A stretch of 40,869 nt of DNA from Chlamydiia bacterium (GTDB taxonomy: Bacteria; Chlamydiota; Chlamydiia; Chlamydiales; Rhabdochlamydiaceae). The first letter of the stretch is position 1, and the number at the start of each line of letters is the position of its first letter. Positions 9,290 to 17,622 of this stretch are shown in pieces. The notes below the pieces were generated by a model. That model made no database searches, was not told the origin of the DNA, and saw nothing but the letters and a program-made list of their open reading frames with translations. The stretch lies in assembly GCA_021324995.1 (NCBI GenBank), contig JAJPIB010000039.1, forward strand, positions 1 to 40,869. The letters are read 5' to 3'. Made by a program: the position numbers and the translations under genes.

Positions 9290-10088
9290 CGAGACTGAGG
9301 ATATCGGCTTGAGTTTTAGGAAGGACGACAGTTAGACCTGGCTTAATTCCCTCTTCGGAAAGTTCAAAGGCTTTCATGGTGTTGCAAATCCTGCCGTCGA
9401 GGCGTACACCGATTCCTTTGGCGCCGACCATGTTTCCCCAGTCGCCGAACATTTCGAGGGTCATTTCGCAAGCGGTGATGAGGAAGAGAATTTTTTTATC
9501 GGGATTGGCGTGAGTGATCTCGAACATCTTTTCCCCGATATAGTGAATCGTCGGAATGAAAAAGGGATGAATGTTTTTACGACGCTTCGGAAGCGCATTC
9601 ACTGTTTTGCCGATGAAGCACTGCCCGCAGACGGGATGGTTTGGATCGTGGATGCATTCTGGAGAGAACCTGCCTGAAGGACATTCGTGCGGCTTATGGC
9701 AGTAAGAAAAGCCCACTACGAATAAGGTATTTTCCTCTTGAAGCAAACTTTGAAATTCTTCAAGGTTGTCGACTCCGTAGAAGAAAAAATCATCGCTTCG
9801 CACATAGGAGCGCTTTTTAAAGACGGATTTTAAAAAGCGGTATGCATATTTGATGGGGTGCTTAGAAAAATGGCGAGGAAAAATGCGTTTAGGATCGTTT
9901 GTAAGCAGGTATTTGATGCTTTTCCACTTTAATCCTTTTGCCGTCTCTTCTGTGATCCCTGGCATTTTGGGAAGAGTTCCCAATGTTTTGATTGGATGGG
10001 CCTTTCTGAGGCGCGCGCTATTTGCTTCCCAATTCTTTTCTGCCTCATCCCAAGAAACACCCGGCTGCCAAATCTTTAATTTGTCCAT
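9267..10088 (-). CDS. Conserved cysteine-rich protein of unknown function
   Basis: A soluble protein of 273 residues with a cysteine cluster in the middle: Cys130, Cys137, Cys145, Cys154 and Cys157, with a later 'ITACEMT' (Cys207). This spacing, followed by an alternating hydrophobic strand, resembles metal- or Fe-S-binding proteins of the DUF116 kind, but the match is not strong enough to name it. A basic segment (residues 66-96) precedes the cluster. It converges on trhO with a 23-base overlap and is divergent from the SNF2 gene, with only 18 bases between start codons. It looks intact. Confidence 0.7.
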   Translation of the reverse strand: MDKLKIWQPGVSWDEAEKNWEANSARLRKAHPIKTLGTLPKMPGITEETAKGLKWKSIKYLLTNDPKRIFPRHFSKHPIKYAYRFLKSVFKKRSYVRSDDFFFYGVDNLEEFQSLLQEENTLFVVGFSYCHKPHECPSGRFSPECIHDPNHPVCGQCFIGKTVNALPKRRKNIHPFFIPTIHYIGEKMFEITHANPDKKILFLITACEMTLEMFGDWGNMVGAKGIGVRLDGRICNTMKAFELSEEGIKPGLTVVLPKTQADILSLVKSLWSE

Positions 10089-10106
10089 AACCCCGTATTA
10101 TCGCCG

Positions 10107-12740
10107 ATGACAGACTTAAGTTACCATTTAGAAAGTGAAAATCGAGGAGGCAAAAATTATTTAGCAGTAAGACTCATCAGCGCTGCTCAGAGAAAACTAT
10201 CTAGAGATAATTTAACTTCGCAAATTTCATCTTCAAGTGAAAAAAGCGCTCTCGAGCTTCTCCTGAAAGAACAAAAAAGGATTCTTCCTGAGCCACCGAT
10301 CGAGAGATTGCTCGCTTCTGCCGACAGATCTTTTGAAATTCTCAAGCTTTTAGGGGTGACGGGTAGGGTGTTCTATCAAGGGAAAAAGGTGTTCGTCGAC
10401 CCGTTTTCTTCTTATGAAATTTATTTTGAGGGGACCAAAGAAAACTCTGACCGTGCGCATTTTTCCGGCTATTGGGTGCACGGATCCCAAAGGGGAACTC
10501 TTTCTGATTGCGATTGGATTTTTGCTGCGGATCCTTCCTGGATTCTCAAAGAGGGAACCATTCGCCCTGTAAAAGAAGAGATTTCAGGAAAATGGGTTGC
10601 CCAAGCTGCCCAAGTCTTGACTTTACAGGGCAATGCTCTCGCTCAATTTCTCAACAAAGCTTTTGAAGAAGTGCGCATCGATTGGAAAACAGAAGAAGCA
10701 AATATCGCAATCGAGCCGGTACCTTTTTTAGTCCTCGCTGACCGCCATGGAGGTTTTGCCGATCTGTGGTTTGATTATGGCTCTTTCGGAAAGGTGGCGG
10801 CACATGAGGGCACCGTCTCTTCCTTTAGAAATCCCGCTGCCGAAAAATCTTGGGAAAAAGATCTTCTGGAAACCGATTTCATTAAGAAAACCGTTGAAAT
10901 GTCGCACTTTTATTGCCCGCTCGATAAAGTCGCTAAAAGTCTAACCTTTTTGATGGAAATCGGCTGGACAGTCGTCGATGCGCACGGACGAAAAGTCATG
11001 AAGAAAAAAAGCGTAGATTTCGATATCGACACGACGCGCGAAGCAATTCTAGTGAAAGCCAAAATCAATTATGGAGACCACGAAGTCGATCTCAAGGATC
11101 TCGTTGGGGCGTTTAATCGCAGAGAACACTTCGTCGAGCTTTCAGCTAATACCGTGGCTTTGATCGACAGGCAAGAATTCTCCGAACACTGGGGGGATTT
11201 AGCAGAGCAGGAGATCGTCAGCAAGGGGATTTCTCTCAAGAAAAACCACATGGGACTTTTAGGGTCATTTCTCGAGCAGCCGTGCAGGGAAGAGGTCAAA
11301 GAAAAGATCCTCCGACTCTCGGGATTCCCGCAAGAATCTGCTCAGATAGGCAAAGATTTCCACGGGGAGCTTTTTTCCTACCAAGGAGAGGGGCTCAATT
11401 GGCTCAAATTCCTAAGCGATGGTGGGTTTGGAGGGCTTTTAGCCGACGAAATGGGACTTGGAAAAACCGTTCAAGTCCTGGCATTTTTTTCCCTGTTAAA
11501 GCGTCAAAAGCCCATCTTGATCGTCGTACCCACCTCATTGCTATTCAACTGGCAACGCGAGGCGGAGAAATTTTTGCCTCATCTTACCATCTATCGCCAT
11601 GAAGGGAAAGAGCGCCTGCGCACTTGCGAACAGCTCCAGCAAAGCCAAGTCATCTTGACCTCTTATTCCTTGCTTCGCATCGACTTTAGCCTTCTCAAAA
11701 GCATCGACTACGAGCTCATTGTTCTCGATGAAGCGCAGGCGATCAAAAACCCTGAAGCCCAAGTCTCTCAAGCCTGCTGTCAGCTGAATGCAGACATTCG
11801 CCTTGCCATCACAGGTACTCCCGTGGAAAACCGCCTGGAAGACATCTGGTCGATTTTCCGCTTTCTTCAGCCCGATCTGCTCGGAGAAAGGCGCCAATTT
11901 CAAGCCGAGCTGCAGGCCGGTCAGCTCAACGCCCAGTATTTTTCCCGAATTAAAAAGAAGATCCGCCCCTTTATCTTGCGACGCAAAAAGGAACAAGTTT
12001 CCTTGCAGCTTCCTCCTAAGCTTGAGCAAACCGTCTATGTCGAGATGACCTCTTCCCAAAGAGAACTCTATGAGCGCTACCTGCAGAGCACAAAACAAGG
12101 GCTGCTTAAAAAGGTCAGTCTCGAAGGAGCAGGGTCACATCGGATGGAGATCCTCGAAGCGATTCTTCGCCTTAGACAAATTTGCGCTCACCCCTGGCTC
12201 ACTCAAGAGCGACAAGAGGAAGATCCCCAAGCTGTGAGCGCCAAACTAGAGCGATTGCTCACCGACATCCATGAAGTCATCGAAGAAAAGCAAAAAGTTC
12301 TCGTCTACAGTCAATTCACAACCATGCTCCAACTCATCGAAAGTGAAGTAAAAAAGAAAGGATGGAAGCATGTCTACCTCGACGGCAGCACGAAAGACCG
12401 AGAAGGAGCTGTCAAACAGTTCCAGGAAGACCCCGAAACCTCTATTTTCCTCATCAGTTTGAAAGCCGGCGGCGTTGGACTTAACCTCACAGCAGCCGAC
12501 TACGTCTTCCTCTATGACCCTTGGTGGAATGAAGCCGTGGAAAGGCAGGCGATCGATCGCGCCCACCGTTTAGGCAAAACGGGGACCGTTATCGCTAGAC
12601 GTTACGTGACGGCATTGAGCATCGAAGAGAAGATCATGAAGCTTAAAGAGCACAAGACCGCTCTTTCGGAGAACCTACTAGAGACCGAAGGAGGATTCGA
12701 TCCCGTATCGCTCGATGACCTTCTCAACTTACTCAATTAA
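10107..12740 (+). CDS. SNF2/SWI2-family DNA-dependent ATPase
   Basis: The 877-residue protein has an N-terminal specificity region (1-420), then a superfamily 2 motor: Walker A 'LADEMGLGKT' near residue 448, 'DEAQAIKNP' near 539, 'ITGTPVENRLEDIWS' near 568, and the HELICc lobe from about residue 730 ('VLVYSQFTTML', 'SLKAGGVGLNLTAADYV', 'DRAHRLGKTG'). Proteins of this type translocate on duplex DNA and remodel bound proteins, including stalled RNA polymerase. Chlamydiae normally carry one or two. The start is the first ATG after the divergent gene and has no clear Shine-Dalgarno sequence, so it is uncertain by a few codons. The 3' end overlaps the next gene by four bases. Confidence 0.93.
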   Translation: MTDLSYHLESENRGGKNYLAVRLISAAQRKLSRDNLTSQISSSSEKSALELLLKEQKRILPEPPIERLLASADRSFEILKLLGVTGRVFYQGKKVFVDPFSSYEIYFEGTKENSDRAHFSGYWVHGSQRGTLSDCDWIFAADPSWILKEGTIRPVKEEISGKWVAQAAQVLTLQGNALAQFLNKAFEEVRIDWKTEEANIAIEPVPFLVLADRHGGFADLWFDYGSFGKVAAHEGTVSSFRNPAAEKSWEKDLLETDFIKKTVEMSHFYCPLDKVAKSLTFLMEIGWTVVDAHGRKVMKKKSVDFDIDTTREAILVKAKINYGDHEVDLKDLVGAFNRREHFVELSANTVALIDRQEFSEHWGDLAEQEIVSKGISLKKNHMGLLGSFLEQPCREEVKEKILRLSGFPQESAQIGKDFHGELFSYQGEGLNWLKFLSDGGFGGLLADEMGLGKTVQVLAFFSLLKRQKPILIVVPTSLLFNWQREAEKFLPHLTIYRHEGKERLRTCEQLQQSQVILTSYSLLRIDFSLLKSIDYELIVLDEAQAIKNPEAQVSQACCQLNADIRLAITGTPVENRLEDIWSIFRFLQPDLLGERRQFQAELQAGQLNAQYFSRIKKKIRPFILRRKKEQVSLQLPPKLEQTVYVEMTSSQRELYERYLQSTKQGLLKKVSLEGAGSHRMEILEAILRLRQICAHPWLTQERQEEDPQAVSAKLERLLTDIHEVIEEKQKVLVYSQFTTMLQLIESEVKKKGWKHVYLDGSTKDREGAVKQFQEDPETSIFLISLKAGGVGLNLTAADYVFLYDPWWNEAVERQAIDRAHRLGKTGTVIARRYVTALSIEEKIMKLKEHKTALSENLLETEGGFDPVSLDDLLNLLN

Positions 12741-12922
12741 TCTTCTTGATCCAGATTCTTATCCTGCTCAATCAGCTCATTGGCTGCAAATTTAAGGGTT
12801 TTTAAACCTTCCTCAAACCCCACCTGCCTGAGCAATTGGTCGAGGCAACGAATCTCCGTGAGAAGCTGATCATTGATTGACTCTAACTCTGAGATTCTCT
12901 TAAGCATCTTTTCCTGATCCAT
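12737..12922 (-). CDS. Small coiled-coil protein
   Basis: A 61-residue acidic protein that is almost entirely one heptad-rich helix ('MLKRISELESINDQLLTEI', 'CLDQLLRQVGFEEG'). I prefer the ATG at 12922 because GGAG lies six bases upstream; the ATG at 12934 lacks a ribosome site. It converges on the SNF2 gene with overlapping stop codons, and its function is unknown. SlyX-like or cell-division coiled-coil proteins look similar, but no signature decides. Confidence 0.6.
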   Translation of the reverse strand: MDQEKMLKRISELESINDQLLTEIRCLDQLLRQVGFEEGLKTLKFAANELIEQDKNLDQED

Positions 12923-13081
12923 GGTTAGCTCCATTTTACGTTAAGGTAATGGAGATAAAGATGCCAAAAGTGTGCCAAACCCACCCTAAAAGTTCTTTTC
13001 TTTTAGCAAAATAAAAATCTTTCCACAGGCCCCTTGTGAAAAAGAGATAATCGATTACAATGGCTGGAAAAAGGGTTATCT

Positions 13082-13300
13082 ATGAAACATTGGCTTCTCT
13101 TAGCGGCATTATTTGCCGCCGCATCCTGCTCTCAAAAACAAGAAGAGGTAGAGCCTGATTACGAAAATCTAGTCATGGCTGACGACGAAGACGACTGGAT
13201 TACAGACGAAGAACGAGACCGCAAGGTGATTGCAGGCGATCTGCCCGACCCCCAGGAGCGCGTCATCATCGAGCTCTCTGAAGAAACCACCACTCAATAG
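13082..13300 (+). CDS. Small acidic lipoprotein
   Basis: The 72-residue precursor has a lipoprotein signal peptide (MKHWLLLAALFAAASC); the lipobox AASC puts the acylated cysteine at residue 16. The mature part is very acidic ('DYENLVMADDEDDW', 'DEERDR') with no recognised domain. It has a weak AAAAAGGG ribosome site and stands alone, transcribed away from the coiled-coil gene. It is likely anchored in the outer membrane on the periplasmic side; the role is unknown. Confidence 0.7.
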   Translation: MKHWLLLAALFAAASCSQKQEEVEPDYENLVMADDEDDWITDEERDRKVIAGDLPDPQERVIIELSEETTTQ

Positions 13301-13387
13301 CGAAGCTCTTCCGATAAAATCCCCGCAAAACAGAATAAAAAACTTATCTCTAAAGAGATTGTGCTTCAGAGATTGTTAACAGGGTTG

Positions 13388-13551
13388 TATACCCAACGTG
13401 ACTGAAAATTTGGTTTAGGACCGAAGCGAAAGCTCCCGCGATTGGCACGATTGAATCGTCGCCACTATTAGAAATAGGGGCTAGATTCAATCGTCCAATC
13501 CCCGGGCTTTGGCTCGGTCTTAAAGCCAAATTTTCAATCACGTTGGGTATA
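13388..13551. repeat. 164 bp palindromic element, family 1, TATAC...GTATA
   Basis: The left arm TATACCCAACGTGACTGAAA... pairs with a right arm ending TTTCAATCACGTTGGGTATA. Pairing continues inward (GACCGAAGC with GCTTTGGCTCGGTC; GATTGGCACGATTGAATC with GATTCAATCGTCCAATC), so the whole element can fold into one long hairpin. It lies between the lipoprotein gene and the 3' end of the F-box-like gene. A 43-base tip of the same family lies at 14738. Palindromic structure and TA-type ends suggest a MITE mobilised by an IS630/Tc1-type transposase, which is inference. Confidence 0.85.
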
Positions 13552-13596
13552 GTTCCTTTCACAGATTCTCTCTATAAAATTAACCCAAAACCCAGG

Positions 13597-14568
13597 TTAT
13601 TTAGGTGCACTGTTATTTCGTGTACATCTAATCACACCGGCTGATCCTGTTGTAGTGGGGCGGTGAGATAGGATTTTTCCAATTATAAAAAGATGCTCGG
13701 CCTCAACAGAACCACGCATAGATAATATACTACCCTCATGGCTCCAGTTTGAACAGCACACAAAGTAGTCTGTACACACAGCTTTGTTAAAAACTACTTT
13801 AGATGCACAAATCTGAAAAAAAAGCTCTTGAACTGTAGGTATTTCACAATCTAAATTCCCCACAAAGTGTTTTAAATCTTCGAATCTAGAGGCATGTACA
13901 CAGGTTTGTGCAAAGCCATTGTTAGGAATTAATGCTCGATAACTACATTTTTCAGAAGCAAGATGCACGTTTTCATCACCGTGGACTAGCGCATTTAATA
14001 AATTTGTATAATTCATCAATCTTTTTTCTGTACATACTTGATCTTTCTTCACTATTTCTTGAAAGTCTAATATACTTATCCCTTTTGGAATCGTAACTAA
14101 GCTTAATCCTACGTTATTCAAAATATGTGGAGCAAGCCGATGGCAATGATAAATAACTGCGCCCTGATCGATTAATGGCTCATCTTCTAGTTTAATCTGC
14201 ATCGCTTTTGCATCGATCACGGTAAGTCTACCGCTAGTCACGAAATTCTCAATTATCTTTTGGTAGTATGTATTCCATTCCTTATTCAAAATTCCAAACG
14301 CCCTTGAAGTTCTTTCGTTAACACTATATTCAAATATTATCCTAATCATATCAAAAGGTAATACTGGGGGAAGCACAATGACCCTCTCTTGTTGCAGCTT
14401 CTGGGTCGAGTCCTCTTTTGGAGTTCTAAGATCTTCTGCACTTTTGCTTGAAGATTGTTTTGAAGATGGGGTCCTTAGTACTTGGTTTGCGGAGTCTAAA
14501 TAGTCTGTATCGGGAAGCTGTGCCATTCGGTTAACAGTTTTTTCATAACATGTGATTGCTGTAGTCAT
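13597..14568 (-). CDS. Putative F-box-like effector protein
   Basis: The 323-residue protein has no signal peptide. A disordered Ser/Lys/Thr-rich N terminus (residues 20-60) leads into 'LPPVLPFDMIRIIFEYSV' and 'AFGILNKEWNTYYQKI' (residues 66-105), the layout of an F-box: LP..L...I..Y, then a conserved K.W. F-boxes bind Skp1 and recruit substrates to eukaryotic SCF ubiquitin ligases, and environmental chlamydiae are known to encode such proteins. The C-terminal 200 residues are unfamiliar and contain several cysteines (C..CC) and repeated short helices. It has its own promoter upstream. It is flanked by palindromic repeats, suggesting acquisition. The F-box call is by pattern only. Confidence 0.55.
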   Translation of the reverse strand: MTTAITCYEKTVNRMAQLPDTDYLDSANQVLRTPSSKQSSSKSAEDLRTPKEDSTQKLQQERVIVLPPVLPFDMIRIIFEYSVNERTSRAFGILNKEWNTYYQKIIENFVTSGRLTVIDAKAMQIKLEDEPLIDQGAVIYHCHRLAPHILNNVGLSLVTIPKGISILDFQEIVKKDQVCTEKRLMNYTNLLNALVHGDENVHLASEKCSYRALIPNNGFAQTCVHASRFEDLKHFVGNLDCEIPTVQELFFQICASKVVFNKAVCTDYFVCCSNWSHEGSILSMRGSVEAEHLFIIGKILSHRPTTTGSAGVIRCTRNNSAPK

Positions 14569-14646
14569 AATTTTCTCATTTAAATATTAAAATTGAGTTC
14601 AATAATATCGTTTAAATTGTATTACCGCATTGTCATTAATTATTAA

Positions 14647-14675
14647 ATAATATAAAAATTCTTGGTTAAAGTCAA
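14647..14675 (-). promoter_or_regulatory. Sigma-70-type promoter for the F-box-like gene
   Basis: On the minus strand TTGACT and TATTAT are separated by 17 bases in an AT-rich stretch, five of six matches to each consensus. The predicted start of transcription leaves a leader of about 70 bases before the ATG at 14568. Confidence 0.6.
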
Positions 14676-14736
14676 TTTTGTAAATTCAAAGTTACTCTTT
14701 GGTATTCAAAAGTTGCTGGTACTTAGGAGGTTATTA

Positions 14737-15433
14737 TTATACCCAACGTGATTGAAAATTTGGATTTAAGACCGAGCCAATGACGCCATCTAAGCTTTCT
14801 CCTGTTCCTACCTGTAATGTTTTAATATACAACTGATCGGGGATGACCGTTTGAGCCGTGGGATCTTTGGATAGTGCAAGGCACTGTTTTTCAGCTGCTG
14901 CAAGATTGTCTCGCGCTTGCAAACCTCGCAGCAATTCTCTTGACGCCCCCATCATTTAAACAAGTCGATTAACCAATGCATCGACTTCCAGGGTGGGTCC
15001 CAAGACATATCTGAAGAGATAGATGTTTTCACGGATGACTTCTCGAAGCTTTGGGACATGAATAAAATTGACTTCAAACCCACAAGCGCCCCCATCCTTT
15101 TCAATCACCGGAACAGCTTTAAGCGCAAATCGATCTTGCTGTGAGCACAGTCTATTCCATACCGGAATCGCCTCTCGAGCCAAAAGTGTCTTTTTAAACT
15201 CATTCTCTGAAAGTTGCAAATCCTTCATAGGAAATACATCCAGAGCGTAGAATTGCCTTGAAGATATCGGCTTTGCTCCCCTTAAGACATATCCATACTC
15301 TTCTTCCAAGATCCCCGACTTAAAGAAAAGATCCAGGATCTCATAATCCCTTCGCTCCTGCACAGGAATAGATATCGGCTTAGCATTGAGCGCCCCTACT
15401 TGTAATACACAGAAATATGAGGATCCAACGCAT
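14737..15433 (-). pseudogene. Broken exported protein gene, family unknown
   Basis: The ATG at 15433 starts a signal-peptide-like sequence (MRWILIFLCITSRGAQ). The continuing protein is one base out of frame (AKPISIPVQERRDYEIL...), runs about 140 residues to a TAA at 14956-14958, continues in the same frame (MMGASRELLRGLQARDN...) and is cut off by a palindromic element tip at 14780. The sequence between the lesions is well preserved, so inactivation is probably recent. It looks like an exported chlamydial protein, but I do not recognise the family. Three separate lesions (frameshift, stop, truncation) make a sequencing error unlikely as the only cause. Confidence 0.7.
14738..14780. repeat. Tip of family 1 palindromic element
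   Basis: The 43 bases starting TATACCCAACGTGATTGAAA match the outer end of the 13388-13551 element almost perfectly (one difference, reading its right end inward). The rest of the element is missing. The tip cuts off the 3' end of the neighbouring pseudogene. Confidence 0.85.
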
Positions 15434-15455
15434 GGTCGCTAATTCCATAAGAGTC

Positions 15456-16166
15456 TTATTTGCTAAATATTTCATTTAGAAAGTTGTGAATAGCAGTCCA
15501 TGAGCGCGATGCAGCGTGAGAATTATAAAGAATGCCTGATGCAGGGTCATTTGCGCCTGGCATGGCGAATGCATGCATGGCATCCTCATAAATATGGGTT
15601 TGCCAGTCGACCTTTAATTGATTCATCTCTAACTCGAAGCTTTTAAGCTCTCTTTGCGGAGAGATGGGATCGTTTGATCCATGAAGGATAAGAATTTTGG
15701 ATTTAATGGATTGCATTAAAGCATTCTTAGGTGGATCAAAGTGTCCATAGACGCTAATTGCTCCCTTGAGGTCAGCTCCGCTACGAGCATAATCAAGAGC
15801 ACATACTCCTCCAAAACCATAGCCCAGAATTGCCACTTGTTTTGAATCGACGTAAGGCAGGCAGGAAGCGATTTCAACTCCTCTAATCACACGATTTAGA
15901 AGCATTTGCCGGTCTTCCATAAAGGGCTTTTTCAAAGCAGCATTTTCTTCCTTTGATTTGCCCAAAATACCTTTACCATACATGTCGAGAGCAAAGCCAA
16001 CATACCCCCATTCCGCGATTGCTTTTGCCTTTTCGCAGATAAATTCATCTTTCCCTCTCCATGCATGGCAAAGAATGACAACAGGACGCTTTTCTTCACT
16101 TGGATAGGTAACGAATCCCTCGAGCTCAACTCCTTGGTCTTGATACGATATATAGTTTGTTTGCAT
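15456..16166 (-). CDS. Dienelactone-hydrolase-family protein lacking its nucleophile
   Basis: The 236-residue alpha/beta hydrolase matches the dienelactone hydrolase family: 'VVILCHAWRG' oxyanion strand, 'ILGYGFGGVCALDYA' elbow, 'ILHGSNDPISP' acid loop and 'YEDAMHAFAMPGA' catalytic histidine. The elbow normally reads G-x-C-x-G-G (or Ser). Here the central residue is Gly117, encoded by GGT where TGT would give cysteine, so the usual hydrolytic mechanism should be lost. The Asp and His are kept. A strong AAGGAGGAAT precedes the ATG, so the gene is well translated. It stands alone on the minus strand. Confidence 0.88.
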   Translation of the reverse strand: MQTNYISYQDQGVELEGFVTYPSEEKRPVVILCHAWRGKDEFICEKAKAIAEWGYVGFALDMYGKGILGKSKEENAALKKPFMEDRQMLLNRVIRGVEIASCLPYVDSKQVAILGYGFGGVCALDYARSGADLKGAISVYGHFDPPKNALMQSIKSKILILHGSNDPISPQRELKSFELEMNQLKVDWQTHIYEDAMHAFAMPGANDPASGILYNSHAASRSWTAIHNFLNEIFSK

Positions 16167-16320
16167 ATTCCTCCTTCCAAAGGCAGGACAATGATACTAC
16201 TATTTTTTTATCCAATCTACTTAAAATATGAATTTTTCTCTGTGGTTTCCCATCTCTGTGGTAAAATCACTTATTTACGCAACAATGCCTTAATAAAGCG
16301 TAATGTAGCTTGTTAATTCT

Positions 16321-16854
16321 ATGAAGAAGCTCCAACCAAAAAAATTTGCTCTCATTGGTCTTCCAGGAAGCGGAAAGTCTACATTTGCTTCCAAGCTTGG
16401 AAAGATTTTAGGCATTCCAGTCCACCACCTAGACAGGCATATGTTCGAGCCAGATGGAAAAAAGAAAGACAAACAGGAATTCATAGAAATTCAAGAAGCC
16501 ATGCTCAACGAAAAAACTTGGGTAGTTGAGGGGTGTTCTTTTTCGACTTTCGAGATGAGGTTTGCTAAGGCGGATGTCTTGATCTATTTCCACTTTTCTC
16601 GTCTTGTTTGCTTTTTGAGGCTTTTCAAAAGAGTATTCAATTATCAAAAGGACTTTGGTGGCTTGAGAGCTGTTACTTGGGGGATTTTGAAATATATCTG
16701 GAACTTTGATAAGGAAAAGAGAGCTCGAATCGAAGAGCTTAGGCAAAAATATCCCCAAACCGAGTTCCTTATTTTCAGGAGACAGAAAGACGCCGATTTT
16801 TTATTGAAATCCTTAAAGCACAGATTAAGCACCGTAAACCAGGGCATACCTTAG
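16321..16854 (+). CDS. P-loop kinase of the adenylate-kinase-like (FlaR/topology modulation) type
   Basis: A 177-residue protein with a perfect Walker A (FALIGLPGSGKST, residues 9-21), then 'HHLDRHMFEPDG', 'WVVEGCSF' and 'DVLIYFHFSR', and an Arg-rich lid region. This order is typical of the small adenylate-kinase-like nucleotide-binding proteins often annotated as topology modulation protein or FlaR. The physiological substrate of this group is not well established. No Shine-Dalgarno sequence is obvious before the ATG. It is followed by a palindromic element that may serve as a terminator. Confidence 0.8.
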   Translation: MKKLQPKKFALIGLPGSGKSTFASKLGKILGIPVHHLDRHMFEPDGKKKDKQEFIEIQEAMLNEKTWVVEGCSFSTFEMRFAKADVLIYFHFSRLVCFLRLFKRVFNYQKDFGGLRAVTWGILKYIWNFDKEKRARIEELRQKYPQTEFLIFRRQKDADFLLKSLKHRLSTVNQGIP

Positions 16855-16888
16855 GTTATGGTCGACCCAATGCTTGGCTTTTCCAATA

Positions 16889-17055
16889 TATACTGGTGAC
16901 GTTTCAATGGGTTATAGAATTTCGATTTTAACACGACCATTTTTTGATTCATCAAACAGGGGCATTATTCAAGCAATAAGGCCCTGTTTGATGGATCGGA
17001 AAAGGGGGTTGTTAAAAATCGAAATTCTATAGCCCATTGAAACGGAACCGGTATA
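16889..17055. repeat. 167 bp palindromic element, family 2, TATAC...GTATA
   Basis: The left arm TATACTGGTGACGTTTCAAT... and the reverse complement of the right arm TATACCGGTTCCGTTTCAAT... match with few differences for about 45 bases. The inner arms (GATTCATCAAACAGGG and CCCTGTTTGATGGATC) also pair, leaving a loop around ATTATTCAAGCAATAAG. It lies between the 3' ends of the P-loop kinase and ogt genes, so the hairpin could act as a bidirectional terminator. Confidence 0.85.
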
Positions 17056-17110
17056 TTATCGAAATCGTGATTTTCTGGAGGTTACTCTTGAGCAAATGGA
17101 GAAAGGGTCA

Positions 17111-17584
17111 TCAGCTGTTTGAGGCCTCGAAGGCGAGGAGAATTTTTTTAATGTTGATATCGATTGCAAAGCCCCCAATTTTTCCATTAGCCGAGATTAC
17201 GCGGTGGCAGGGGATGAAAAGGGGAAAGGGATTGAAGTGGCACGCGGTGCCTACAGCTCTTGCTGCTCCGGGGTGTCCCGATTCAGTCGCGAGCTCGCTA
17301 TAACTCATGACAGTTCCAAAGCTCACTTTTTGCATTGTCTCTAAGACTTTTTTTCTGAACGGAGTCAAAGTATTGAGGGGCAGAGTGACTTTGCTGTGTT
17401 TGCTCTCGCTGTAATCCTTAAGAAAGGCGAGCAGTGTTTGCTCTGTGGAGGAGTCGGGATGTCCTTCGATTTTTACTTGGAAGCAATCGGCAAGAGACAA
17501 GGCAGAGCTCTTCAACTTTTGCTCTTGAAATTCAAGTGTTATACAGAGAGAAGGGCCGCTTGTAAAAAAGAATGTTTTGGTCAT
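17111..17584 (-). CDS. ogt: Methylated-DNA--protein-cysteine methyltransferase
   Basis: This suicide enzyme transfers the alkyl group from O6-alkylguanine to its own cysteine. The 157-residue protein carries 'TPFRKKVLETM..VSFGTVMSYSELA' and the active-site motif IPCHRVI with Cys126, followed by 'GGFAIDINIKKILLAFE'. It lacks an Ada-type regulatory domain. It is the third gene of the pheT-lipoprotein-ogt cluster, the order I recall for C. trachomatis. A terminator hairpin with a T7 run ends directly against its start codon, leaving no normal ribosome-binding site. Its expression may therefore depend on read-through, leaderless initiation or a later start. Confidence 0.93.
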   Translation of the reverse strand: MTKTFFFTSGPSLCITLEFQEQKLKSSALSLADCFQVKIEGHPDSSTEQTLLAFLKDYSESKHSKVTLPLNTLTPFRKKVLETMQKVSFGTVMSYSELATESGHPGAARAVGTACHFNPFPLFIPCHRVISANGKIGGFAIDINIKKILLAFEASNS

Positions 17585-17612
17585 AAAAAAAGAGGGAGGT
17601 GGTCGCCTCCCT
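17585..17612 (-). terminator. Rho-independent terminator abutting the ogt start codon
   Basis: On the minus strand AGGGAGG, loop CGACCA, CCTCCCT then C and T7 form a textbook intrinsic terminator after the lipoprotein stop. The T7 run touches the ATG of ogt at 17584. The 5' arm AGGGAGG is also the only Shine-Dalgarno-like sequence near ogt, but it is about 20 bases away and sequestered in the stem. Confidence 0.8.
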
Positions 17613-17622
17613 GAATTAAATC

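Noticed and set aside
13350..13562. 70-codon minus-strand frame
   Set aside because: It lies inside the 164 bp palindromic element and arises from its inverted arms.
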